In this document: piece by piece, positions 1-5,960 of the stretch | Numbering within the stretch: position 1 is the stretch's first letter | How the letters are laid out: each line of letters starts with the position of its first letter | DNA from: Bifidobacterium sp. | GTDB taxonomy: Bacteria > Actinomycetota > Actinomycetes > Actinomycetales > Bifidobacteriaceae | DNA length: 8,392 nt | NCBI GenBank assembly: GCA_022739095.1 | Contig: JAIJEI010000081.1 | Coordinates: forward strand, 1-8,392 | Direction of reading: 5' to 3' | Program-made: the position numbers and the translations under genes | The notes under the pieces: model-generated | What the model was told of the DNA's origin: nothing | The model's database searches: none | Seen by the model: the letters and a program-made list of their open reading frames with translations, nothing else

Positions 1-1452
1 CGCGAAACCGACGATGTGCCGGTGCCGGCCACGCTGCGCAAGTCACTGAAGAACCGTCATATCCAGCTGATTGCACTGGGCGGCGCCATCGGAACCGGCC
101 TGTTCTATGGTTCCAGCGAATCCATCGCGCTGGCCGGCCCCTCGATTCTGCTGGCCTACCTGGTCGGCGGCCTCGCGATCTTTATGATCGTGCGCGCGCT
201 GAGCGAAATGTCCGTTGAGGATCCGAAGGCGGGCGCGTTCAGCTACTACGCCACTCGCTACTGGTCCAAGCGCGCCGGCTTCATCTCCGGTTGGAACTAC
301 TGGTTCAATTACATCTTCGTCTCGATGGTGGAGCTGTCCGTGGTGGGCAAATTCGTAAACTACTGGTTCCCGGCGATTCCGACCTGGGTGTCGGCGGCTG
401 TGTTCCTGGTGGTCATCTGCGCCGCCAATCTGCTGGGCGTCTCCAAGTTCGGCGAGTTCGAGTTCTGGTTCGCCATCATCAAAATTGTGGCCGTGATTGC
501 CATGATCGTCGGCGGCCTGGCCGTCATCATCTTCGCTCTGCCCACCGCATCCGGCATCAAAGCGAGCTTTGCCAACTGGTTCACCTTGGAAGGGGGCTTC
601 TTCCCGAACGGTCTCATGGAGCAGACCAAAGACGGCACCTGGACCGGCCTGTTGATGGCGCTTGTCGTGGTGATGTTCAGCTTCGGCGGCACCGAGCTCA
701 TCGGCATCACCGCCGGCGAAACCGAGGACCCTCGTCGCACGATTCCCCGCGCCACCAATGACATTATCTGGCGAATTCTCGTGTTCTACATTGGCGCGCT
801 CGGCGTAATCATGGCCGTCATACCGTGGAACACCATCGGCGGAGACGATGTTCCCAGCCCGTTCGTGCAAATCTTCGATTCCGTGGGCATCCACGCGGCC
901 GCCGGCATCCTCAACTTCGTGTGCCTGACCGCTGTGATGAGCGTCTACAACTCCGGCCTGTACGCCAACTCCCGCATGTTGTACTCGCTGGCCAAGCAGG
1001 GCAATGCGCCCGCGTATCTGGGCAAGCTCAACGCCAAGGGCGTGCCGGTGGCTGGCGTGCTGACGTCCGCCGTGATCACCGCCATCGCCGTGGTCGTGGT
1101 GTTCGTGTGGCCTGAATTCGCGTTCAACTATCTGATGTCGATTGCCACCATCGCCGGCATCCTCAACTGGACGATGATCATGTTCACCGAAATGAAGTTC
1201 CGTAAGGTGGTCGCCGCGGGCGGCGCTCCCGAGGATTCCGAGCTGGCCGGCAAGTCCGGCAAGGAAGCGCTCGACGCGATTCACTTCAAGCTGCCGTTCG
1301 CTAAGGTGACCCCATGGGCGGTATTGGCGTTCCTGGCACTGGTGGTGGTGCTGATGTGCTTCTCCGCCAGCTACCGCGTCGCCGTCATCGCCGGCGTGAT
1401 TTGGCTCGCCATTCTCTTTGCGGCCTACCAGCTCACTCAGGCGAAGAAGTAG
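1..1452 (+). CDS. Amino-acid permease, APC superfamily (AroP/PheP/CycA-like), 5' partial
   Basis: Proton-coupled amino-acid uptake permease of the inner membrane, amino acid transporter (AAT) family of the APC superfamily. The reading frame is open from base 1, so the true start lies upstream; the GTG at 16 is in frame but follows five coding codons and has no ribosome site visible. The visible 483 residues begin just before the conserved first helix signature HIQLIALGGAIGTGLF. Further family blocks are WNYWFNYIF, PTWVSAAVF, FGEFEFWFAIIKIVAVIAMI and MFSFGGTELIGITAGE. These resemble E. coli AroP/PheP closely from memory, which suggests an aromatic amino acid, but the substrate is an inference and CycA- or LysP-like specificity is possible. 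About twelve hydrophobic segments are seen. A polar stretch (APEDSELAGKSGKEALDAIH) before the last two helices is somewhat longer than I expect for AroP. It converges on the ATPase gene downstream. Confidence 0.93.
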   Translation, partial: RETDDVPVPATLRKSLKNRHIQLIALGGAIGTGLFYGSSESIALAGPSILLAYLVGGLAIFMIVRALSEMSVEDPKAGAFSYYATRYWSKRAGFISGWNYWFNYIFVSMVELSVVGKFVNYWFPAIPTWVSAAVFLVVICAANLLGVSKFGEFEFWFAIIKIVAVIAMIVGGLAVIIFALPTASGIKASFANWFTLEGGFFPNGLMEQTKDGTWTGLLMALVVVMFSFGGTELIGITAGETEDPRRTIPRATNDIIWRILVFYIGALGVIMAVIPWNTIGGDDVPSPFVQIFDSVGIHAAAGILNFVCLTAVMSVYNSGLYANSRMLYSLAKQGNAPAYLGKLNAKGVPVAGVLTSAVITAIAVVVVFVWPEFAFNYLMSIATIAGILNWTMIMFTEMKFRKVVAAGGAPEDSELAGKSGKEALDAIHFKLPFAKVTPWAVLAFLALVVVLMCFSASYRVAVIAGVIWLAILFAAYQLTQAKK

Positions 1453-1457
1453 AGTCT

Positions 1458-1510
1458 CATTTGCGAGTAGCTCTCACTGAGGAGCTCTCAGTGAGGGCTA
1501 CTCGCAAATG
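1458..1510. terminator. Strong hairpin between convergent genes, probable bidirectional terminator
   Basis: Arms 1458-1481 and 1487-1510 are 24 nt each and complementary throughout except one T/G wobble (1472 with 1496), around a 5-nt loop. The hairpin starts five bases after the permease stop codon and ends four bases before the stop codon of the opposing ATPase gene. Neither side has a strong T run (GGATTTATTC on the + side, AGACTCTACTTC on the - side), so it is not a textbook intrinsic terminator. Position and stability still make transcription termination or 3'-end protection for both genes the simplest reading. Confidence 0.65.
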
Positions 1511-1514
1511 GGAT

Positions 1515-2927
1515 TTATTCATGAAACAGCTCATCGATGCCGACGAGCTGAACGTCGGATTGAGACGCCGCAGCATCGTCGACCAGTGATTGATCGAAAC
1601 CACCGAGCGAAAACAGCAGGTATGTTCGTCGGCCGATACCGGTTCGCGCAGCACGGTCTCGCAGTAGATTCAGCACGGAACGGTCCACCGGCGCATTGCG
1701 GAATTTGCACTCGCCCACAATGGCAGCATCAGACGCATTGTCAACGGCCATCACGTCTATCTCATCCTGACGATCCCACCAACGGCCAACCGCACGCGCA
1801 CGGAAGGGCAACCGTCCAGCAGCACTCTCACGACACATCCATTCACGGCACAGACCCTCGAACGGTTTGCCGGCAAAATCATGTAATACCGGCTTGATAT
1901 GACGCTCGTATACGCCTTCCACATCGCCCCGCTCCAATTCCGAGCGATGCGGAAATACAAACGAATACCAGAATCGGAAGAAATTGTCGCTCAACTGATA
2001 CAGCCCACGCGAACCTTTCGCCCGCTCCTTAGGCTTCGCCGTGACTGGGAACTCACGTTCCACAATCCCCAGTTCCATAAGATTGGCGAGATACGACGAT
2101 ACTGTTGCGTTCGCCATCATCGCGTGTGTCGCGATCTCATTCAGCGAAGTTGCGCCGAGCGCGATCGCCCGTATCACGCTGTTATATTTCGCAGTTTCCC
2201 GCAGCTCTTCATGCAGTAAAAATTCAACCTCGCTGTACAGCGGAGCGATGCGTCTCAGAATATGCCGCTTGACATTTGCGTCTATGGTCTCATCTGGGTC
2301 AAATTCCTCTAGGTAACGCGGGATACCGCCCAGTATTGCGTAGGCCAGCGCCTTATCCTCGCTACTATAGTTGGGGAAGAATTGCGCTGCATCCCAATAC
2401 GGCATCGGCAGCATCTTCAGGATGCCGGTCGCACGACCATATAGCGGCGATTTTTCCCCCAACATCTCCTTTTCGATGAAGCTCATGGCACTGCCGCAAA
2501 TCACAATCATAAGATTTGTATGACGCAACGTGTGGTCCCAAAGATTCTGTAGCACTGACGGCAATGACGGATCAGATTTGACCAGATAAGGAAACTCATC
2601 GAATATCACAAGCCTGCGGCCGCCATCGCTCGGCTCCGGCAGCCGGGTTAACTCAGTTAACGCGCTTTCCCAAGAAGGATATTGACTCAGATAATCCTTG
2701 CCCGGGGCACCCGCCTCGAACATGAGACGGGAGAATGATGCCAGCTGTTCATCTTTAGTGGCATTCTGCGCCGCGAAGAATAAGGTTTCCTTGTCTTTTG
2801 CGAGTTGAATAAGCGTCTCTGTTTTTCCCACGCGCCTGCGGCCGTAGACGAACACAAGCTGTGCCTTACGCTCAGTGAAACATTCCTGCAGTTGCCGTAA
2901 ATCGTTCTCTCGTCCGATGAATGTCAT
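1515..2927 (-). CDS. AAA-type ATPase with C-terminal DUF234 (PD-(D/E)XK-like) domain
   Basis: 470-residue predicted cytoplasmic ATPase of the archaeal-ATPase/DUF234 architecture; the cellular role is not established. The N-terminal P-loop domain (about residues 1-210) has Walker A YGRRRVGKT (28-36), Walker B RLVIFDE (105-111), a sensor-1-like VICGSA (142-147) and the family GGIPRYL block (200-206). A winged-helix-like stretch follows (about 255-300, NEIATHAMMANATVSSYLANLMELGIVE region). The C-terminal domain holds KPFEGLCREW and then D391 with E406-x-K408 (DEIDVMA ... VGECKF), the spacing of a PD-(D/E)XK nuclease fold. The ATG is preceded by AGAGGGG at a suitable distance. Base composition is visibly less GC-rich than the sugar genes, hinting at transfer. 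It lies 120 bp downstream of the DUF624 gene on the same strand, so readthrough is possible, but it has its own promoter-like region. Suggested roles for such proteins (DNA handling, stress, mobile-element biology) are guesses. Confidence 0.88.
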   Translation of the reverse strand: MTFIGRENDLRQLQECFTERKAQLVFVYGRRRVGKTETLIQLAKDKETLFFAAQNATKDEQLASFSRLMFEAGAPGKDYLSQYPSWESALTELTRLPEPSDGGRRLVIFDEFPYLVKSDPSLPSVLQNLWDHTLRHTNLMIVICGSAMSFIEKEMLGEKSPLYGRATGILKMLPMPYWDAAQFFPNYSSEDKALAYAILGGIPRYLEEFDPDETIDANVKRHILRRIAPLYSEVEFLLHEELRETAKYNSVIRAIALGATSLNEIATHAMMANATVSSYLANLMELGIVEREFPVTAKPKERAKGSRGLYQLSDNFFRFWYSFVFPHRSELERGDVEGVYERHIKPVLHDFAGKPFEGLCREWMCRESAAGRLPFRARAVGRWWDRQDEIDVMAVDNASDAAIVGECKFRNAPVDRSVLNLLRDRAARTGIGRRTYLLFSLGGFDQSLVDDAAASQSDVQLVGIDELFHE

Positions 2928-2985
2928 ACTGCCCGCCCCTCTATGCCATACGTCGATGAATTCTTATTGTATTACGGTTTATCGT

Positions 2986-3012
2986 ATCACGATTAGTATA
3001 ATCGTGATTATA
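2986..3012 (-). promoter_or_regulatory. Palindromic operator-like site with adjoining TATAAT upstream of the ATPase gene
   Basis: A perfect inverted repeat, ATCACGATTA (2986-2995) and TAATCGTGAT (2999-3008) around a 3-nt centre, lies in an AT-rich stretch 59 bp upstream of the ATPase start. On the minus strand a consensus TATAAT (3012-3007) overlaps its upstream arm, so the palindrome would cover the transcription start. A partly overlapping minor repeat (ATCGT at 2981-2985 and ACGAT at 2989-2993) reuses the same half-site. No good -35 box is seen (3 of 6 at best). This layout fits repressor binding; it does not look like a terminator because the stem is AT-rich and no T run follows. Confidence 0.5.
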
Positions 3013-3047
3013 TAAACTGCCAGTGTCGTTGACTGTCTGATAGCTGC

Positions 3048-3683
3048 TTAGCGCTGCATACTATCGGGAGAATCCGCGGGATCGGCGAGATACGGCTTGA
3101 AGACGCGCTCGGTGACGGGGATATGGAGCATCAGCATGGTGCCGTAACCAAGGATCACCAGCAGGAACAGTCCACCGGGCATGTAGAACCAGCTGGCCAC
3201 CAGCAGCGCCACGAACACGGCATCCACGATGACTAGGGCCACGGTCATCGCGATGTGGGAGATGCCGAAGATGAAGGCATTCTTCAAGGTGCCGGCCACG
3301 GTGTTTTCGAAGCGTGCCTGAAGCGCGAACACCCATTCGAAACCGATAAGCCAGAGGATGGTCAGCGCGAATTTGATGATGAGCAGCGGCGTGATCCGCA
3401 GGACGATCCATGACCAGACCAGTGCAATCAGCGCCACCAAGAACGGCAGCCACAGCAGTGCGGCTTTGATGAAGTTGGCTTTGAATGACTTGAAGTAGTT
3501 GGCGGTTACGCCTTTGCCCTCGCCCTCGATGGAGCGGCGGCAAGCATCATGACCGGCGGTCAGGGCTGCACCGATGGTGATGAGCGGAATAGAGGTGACC
3601 AGCATCAGAATGTTGATCCACACGCCGTCAACAAGATCGCTCCACGCGCGCATGAATTTCGAGTCCGGTGCCAGCCAGTTCAT
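3048..3683 (-). CDS. DUF624 (YesL-family) integral membrane protein
   Basis: A 211-residue membrane protein of the DUF624/YesL family, which is commonly encoded beside CUT1 sugar ABC transporters; its molecular role is unknown. The family pattern is visible: an N-terminal helix with IPLITIGAALTAGHDACRR, a cytoplasmic stretch with the basic YFKSFKANFIKAALLW motif, then about four more hydrophobic helices. The C-terminus ends in a short acidic tail (ADPADSPDS). The start is placed at the ATG at 3683, because AAGGAG (3695-3690) sits six bases upstream. The adjacent in-frame TTG at 3686 would leave only three bases. It is the last gene of the permease operon, separated from the second permease by about 200 nt holding two hairpins. 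Lower expression than the permeases is therefore plausible. No clear terminator follows it. Confidence 0.88.
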   Translation of the reverse strand: MNWLAPDSKFMRAWSDLVDGVWINILMLVTSIPLITIGAALTAGHDACRRSIEGEGKGVTANYFKSFKANFIKAALLWLPFLVALIALVWSWIVLRITPLLIIKFALTILWLIGFEWVFALQARFENTVAGTLKNAFIFGISHIAMTVALVIVDAVFVALLVASWFYMPGGLFLLVILGYGTMLMLHIPVTERVFKPYLADPADSPDSMQR

Positions 3684-3706
3684 CAACTACTCCTTGTACA
3701 GCTTTT

Positions 3707-3729
3707 GGCTCCCCTCAGGGAGGGGAGCC
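3707..3729. repeat. Perfect 10-bp hairpin upstream of the DUF624 gene
   Basis: GGCTCCCCTC (3707-3716) and GAGGGGAGCC (3720-3729) pair perfectly around a 3-nt loop. In the direction of the operon the stem is followed by AAAAGC and then, within about 20 nt, by the DUF624 ribosome binding site. There is no T tract, so termination alone is unlikely. A transcript-processing, stability or attenuation element between operon genes is the likely role (inference). Confidence 0.6.
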
Positions 3730-3741
3730 AGATTGTCGGGC

Positions 3742-3762
3742 TCAGCCCTTGACCGCGCCCGC
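3742..3762 (-). pseudogene. Remnant of a MalG-type permease C-terminus (AGAVKG-stop)
   Basis: Read on the minus strand, these bases encode AGAVKG followed by TGA, the same last six residues and stop as the intact MalG-like permease 140 bp away. A 14-nt stretch (3740-3753 and 3880-3893) is identical. Upstream of these codons the frame no longer resembles a permease (VRNCR in place of VSGVM). The simplest reading is a scar of a deleted or partly duplicated permease gene. The match is short, so a coincidental or hairpin-related repeat remains possible. Confidence 0.4.
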
Positions 3763-3837
3763 CCTGCAATTACGGACTCGCCTACGACGAGACCCAAACC
3801 TACCCTCGTTCGGCTATCACCTCACTCGGGCGGACGC

Positions 3838-3864
3838 TATGGGGAGTCCACTGGACTCCCCATA
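3838..3864. repeat. Perfect 12-bp hairpin just after the MalG-like permease gene
   Basis: Arms 3838-3849 (TATGGGGAGTCC) and 3853-3864 (GGACTCCCCATA) pair fully around a 3-nt loop, starting 17 nt after the permease stop codon in the transcription direction. No T run follows on the minus strand. A smaller stem (CTGAGC 3871-3876 with GCTCAG 3880-3885) overlaps the stop codon itself. Together these probably protect the 3' end of the permease transcript or partly attenuate transcription into the DUF624 gene. Confidence 0.6.
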
Positions 3865-3881
3865 TCAGGTCTGAGCCAAGC

Positions 3882-4724
3882 TCAGCCCTTGACGGCTCCA
3901 GCCATAACCCCGCTCACAATATACTTCTGGCATACCAAATAGAAGACGATGATGGGGATGATGGCCAGCACCAGGCAGGCCATCATGGCGCCCATATCTA
4001 CGGAACCGTAGCCGCCCTTGAGGTATTGCACGGCGACCGAGATGGTCTTGTACTTGCCGAGGTCGAGCGTCAGGTACGGCAGCAGGTAGTCGTTCCAGAT
4101 CCACATGGCTTCGAGGATAGCCACCGAGACAATCGACGGCTTCATAATCGGCACCACGATCTGGAAGAAGATGCGCGGCACTGACGCGCCGTCGATCATG
4201 GCGGATTCCTCAAGTTCCTGCGGAATGCCCTTGATCACGCCGGTGAAGATGAACACGGCCAGGCCGGCACCGAAGCCGAGGTACACGATGCACAGGCCCC
4301 ACGGGGTATTGAGCTTCAGCATGTCGGCGATCTTGGAGAGGGTGAACATCACCATCTGGAACGGCACGATCATGTTGAACAGGAACAGGGTGTAGAGCAG
4401 CTTCGCGGCCCAGTTGTTCACGCGCACGATCCACCATGCGCACATCGAGGTGCACACCAGAATCAGCACCACCGAGCCGACGGTGATAAGCAGCGTCCAG
4501 CCGAAGGAGGCGAAGAACTGCGTGGTCTCGATGCCGCGCACATAGTTCTCAAGTCCCACGAACGCCTTGCCGGCAGGCAGGGAGAACGCGTTCTTGGAGA
4601 TGTACGCCTTCTGCTTGAAGGAGTTGATCAGCACCAGGACGATCGGGAAAATCCAGAACAGGGAGACGACGGCAAACAGCACGGTCCATATTGCGCCATG
4701 CTTCACAGGCTTGTTCTCGTTCAT
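3882..4724 (-). CDS. CUT1-family carbohydrate ABC transporter permease, MalG-like
   Basis: Second inner-membrane channel subunit of a sugar ABC importer, 280 residues, the normal length for MalG-type proteins. About six membrane helices are seen, the first at residues 11-35. The cytoplasmic EAA loop that docks the ATPase lies at about 169-200 and reads PQELEESAMIDGASVPRIFF followed by PIMKP, with the conserved G at 179. The C-terminus GVMAGAVKG is typical for this subunit. The ATG at 4724 shares one base with the TGA of the upstream permease (TGATG), and AAGGAGGTGG precedes it within the upstream gene, so translation is coupled. It should heterodimerise with the MalF-like subunit. Its ATPase partner is not encoded here. 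The sugar is not identifiable from the sequence. Confidence 0.94.
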   Translation of the reverse strand: MNENKPVKHGAIWTVLFAVVSLFWIFPIVLVLINSFKQKAYISKNAFSLPAGKAFVGLENYVRGIETTQFFASFGWTLLITVGSVVLILVCTSMCAWWIVRVNNWAAKLLYTLFLFNMIVPFQMVMFTLSKIADMLKLNTPWGLCIVYLGFGAGLAVFIFTGVIKGIPQELEESAMIDGASVPRIFFQIVVPIMKPSIVSVAILEAMWIWNDYLLPYLTLDLGKYKTISVAVQYLKGGYGSVDMGAMMACLVLAIIPIIVFYLVCQKYIVSGVMAGAVKG

Positions 4725-5578
4725 CAGGCTGCCACCTCCTTGCTCGTGGTGAGCTTGTTCTGAATCAGGGCGATGACCGCGACCAGGATGAAGAACAGCA
4801 CGGCCTTCGCCTGGCCGACGCCTTCCCAGCCCATACGGCCGTAGAAGGTGCGGGTGATGTTCAGCGCCAGACCTTCAGACATGTTGCTCGGCGCACCGTT
4901 GGTCAATGCGAGGTTCTGATCGTAGAGCTTGAAACCGTTGGTCACGGTCAGGAAGGAGCACACGGTGATGGACGGCATCATGAGCGGGATGATGATGCGG
5001 AACATGGTCTGCCGTCCGTTGGCGCCGTCCACGGCCGCGGCCTCCAGCACATCGGTGGGCAGGGCCTGCAGGCCGGCGATGTAGATGATCATCATGTAGC
5101 CGATCTGCTGCCAGCACACCAGGATGACCAAGCCCCAGAACCCGTAGGACGCCTTATAGGTCAGGGCGCGGCCCCAGTGGGCCAGCACGCCGTTCAGGAG
5201 CAGCAGCCAGATGTAGCCCAGGATGATGCCGCCGATAAGGTTCGGCATGAAAAATACCGAGCGGAACAGCGTGGAGCCCTTGATCGCCTTGGTCAGCATG
5301 TAGGCGATGGCGAAGGCGATCACGTTGATCACGATGGTGGTCACGATGGTGAACACGGTGGAGAAGCCGAGCGCGTGCAGGAATTCCTTGTCCTTCAGCG
5401 CTTTGCCATAGTTCTTAAGCCCCACCCATTCACCGTCGGTAACGGTGGTGAATTCGCAGAAGCTTAAGTAGATGCCCATGATGAAGGGCACCAGGAACCC
5501 GATGATGAATGCGGCGAATGTGGGGAGCGCGAACAGCGCCCACCATCTGCGTATCGCCTTGCCAGCCATGCTGATCAT
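4724..5578 (-). CDS. CUT1-family carbohydrate ABC transporter permease, MalF-like
   Basis: First inner-membrane channel subunit of the sugar importer, 284 residues. Helix 1 (about 12-38) follows a basic MISMAGKAIRRWW start. The EAA loop lies at about 176-203 (PTDVLEAAAVDGANGRQTMF then IPLMMPS). GLKNYGKAL at about 53-61 is the usual block before helix 2. The start is set at the ATG at 5578 because a very strong AAGGAGGAGG (5595-5586) lies seven bases upstream. A longer frame to 5680 adds residues unlike the family and runs through the ribosome site, so it was rejected. It is the first gene of the operon, with a leader of roughly 120 nt from the predicted promoter at 5708-5736. LacI control is likely because an operator-like site overlaps the -35 box. 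Confidence 0.93.
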   Translation of the reverse strand: MISMAGKAIRRWWALFALPTFAAFIIGFLVPFIMGIYLSFCEFTTVTDGEWVGLKNYGKALKDKEFLHALGFSTVFTIVTTIVINVIAFAIAYMLTKAIKGSTLFRSVFFMPNLIGGIILGYIWLLLLNGVLAHWGRALTYKASYGFWGLVILVCWQQIGYMMIIYIAGLQALPTDVLEAAAVDGANGRQTMFRIIIPLMMPSITVCSFLTVTNGFKLYDQNLALTNGAPSNMSEGLALNITRTFYGRMGWEGVGQAKAVLFFILVAVIALIQNKLTTSKEVAA

Positions 5579-5644
5579 GACTTTTCCTCCTCCTTGAGTC
5601 CGCTGCGTTGCGACACTGCATCGTGCGCCGCCCGCGGAATTCAA

Positions 5645-5725
5645 CTCAATGCGAGCCTGCCGATCGAGAACCACATGCACGGCCTGTTCTCGTTCAAGCC
5701 TATGTTCATCGTAAACGTCGAATAA
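5645..5725 (+). pseudogene. 3' remnant of an unidentified protein-coding gene
   Basis: On the plus strand, 26 codons ending in TAA at 5723-5725 have G or C in the third position in 22 cases, the bias of real genes here. They read like a protein end (including SLPIENHMHGLFSFKPMF). Upstream of about 5633 the same frame loses this character, so only the tail of a gene seems to survive, running toward the LacI gene. I cannot name the family; a carbohydrate enzyme would fit the locus but nothing proves it. An inverted repeat (CGAGAAC 5665-5671 with GTTCTCG 5686-5692) lies inside it and may be chance. The remnant also overlaps the predicted leader and -10 box of the permease operon on the other strand. 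Confidence 0.4.
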
Positions 5726-5736
5726 CTATATGTCAA
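5708..5736 (-). promoter_or_regulatory. Sigma70-type promoter of the permease operon
   Basis: On the minus strand, TTGACA (5736-5731) is a perfect -35 box and TACGAT (5713-5708, 4 of 6) follows after an optimal 17-bp spacer. Transcription would start near 5701, leaving a leader of about 120 nt before the MalF-like gene. The -35 box is inside an operator-like repeat, consistent with repression by the neighbouring LacI protein. Confidence 0.55.
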
Positions 5737-5745
5737 ACGTTGTCA
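5731..5745. promoter_or_regulatory. LacI-type operator-like site overlapping the -35 box
   Basis: TGTCAA-ACG-TTGTCA is a near-palindrome: five of six positions are symmetric around a 3-nt centre containing CG. It contains the CAAACG half-site common to LacI-family operators and covers the -35 hexamer of the permease promoter. Binding there would block RNA polymerase directly. Confidence 0.5.
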
Positions 5746-5844
5746 TTTTCAGCGTTTCAATCTCGAGCATTCTCCAGCTCCAGCAATCTTCTTTCAACTG
5801 AGATAATGGCTATATAAAGCCAATCTAACGCCGTCATATACACT

Positions 5845-5860
5845 TTGCAAACGTTTGTAA
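5845..5860. promoter_or_regulatory. LacI-type operator with perfect CAAACGTTTG core
   Basis: TTGCAAACGTTTGTAA has a perfect 10-bp palindromic core (5848-5857) centred on CG, plus matching outer TT/AA, with only the G/T pair at 5847/5858 unmatched. This is the classical LacI/GalR-family operator pattern. It sits about 100 bp upstream of the LacI start codon, and its centre is about 114 bp from that of the promoter-proximal site, so autoregulation and looping are both plausible. Confidence 0.65.
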
Positions 5861-5861
5861 T

Positions 5862-5875
5862 ACAATCGTTGTCAT
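5862..5875. promoter_or_regulatory. Second copy of the promoter-proximal operator-like motif
   Basis: These 14 bases match 5733-5746 at 12 positions, with an identical last nine (CGTTGTCAT). The site directly follows the CAAACGTTTG operator. Symmetry is poor on its own (ACAA-TCG-TTGT), so it may be an auxiliary half-strength site for the same regulator. Confidence 0.4.
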
Positions 5876-5960
5876 CGCCACAGATCGATCAATCAGCATG
5901 TACACTGGAGTCAGTTGTGCATGTATATTGCGATATTCCATTCAACGCAAGGGGACTGCA

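Noticed and set aside
16..18. GTG as the start of the amino-acid permease
   Set aside because: The frame is open upstream to base 1, there is no ribosome site in view, and family members have a longer N-terminus.
43..1284. Long minus-strand open frame (413 codons) opposite the amino-acid permease
   Set aside because: Its translation is rich in H, G, R, D and E with no domain pattern, as expected for the antisense shadow of a GC3-biased gene; the plus strand encodes a clear permease.
3684..3881. Small plus-strand open frames across the operon spacer
   Set aside because: No ribosome sites, no codon bias and they run through hairpins; the frames exist because the spacer lacks stops by chance.
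4691..5467. Plus-strand open frame of 258 codons opposite the MalF-like permease
   Set aside because: Composition (H, G, D, Q, V rich, low hydrophobic patterning) is that of an antisense shadow; the opposite strand has an EAA loop and membrane helices.
5579..5680. N-terminal extension of the MalF-like permease to an upstream ATG
   Set aside because: It would translate through the very strong ribosome site at 5586-5595 and adds residues unlike the family; ATG 5578 is ideally placed.
5898..5960. Upstream ATG of the LacI frame
   Set aside because: It adds 21 residues before a helix-turn-helix that normally begins within the first few residues; ATG 5961 has its own ribosome site.
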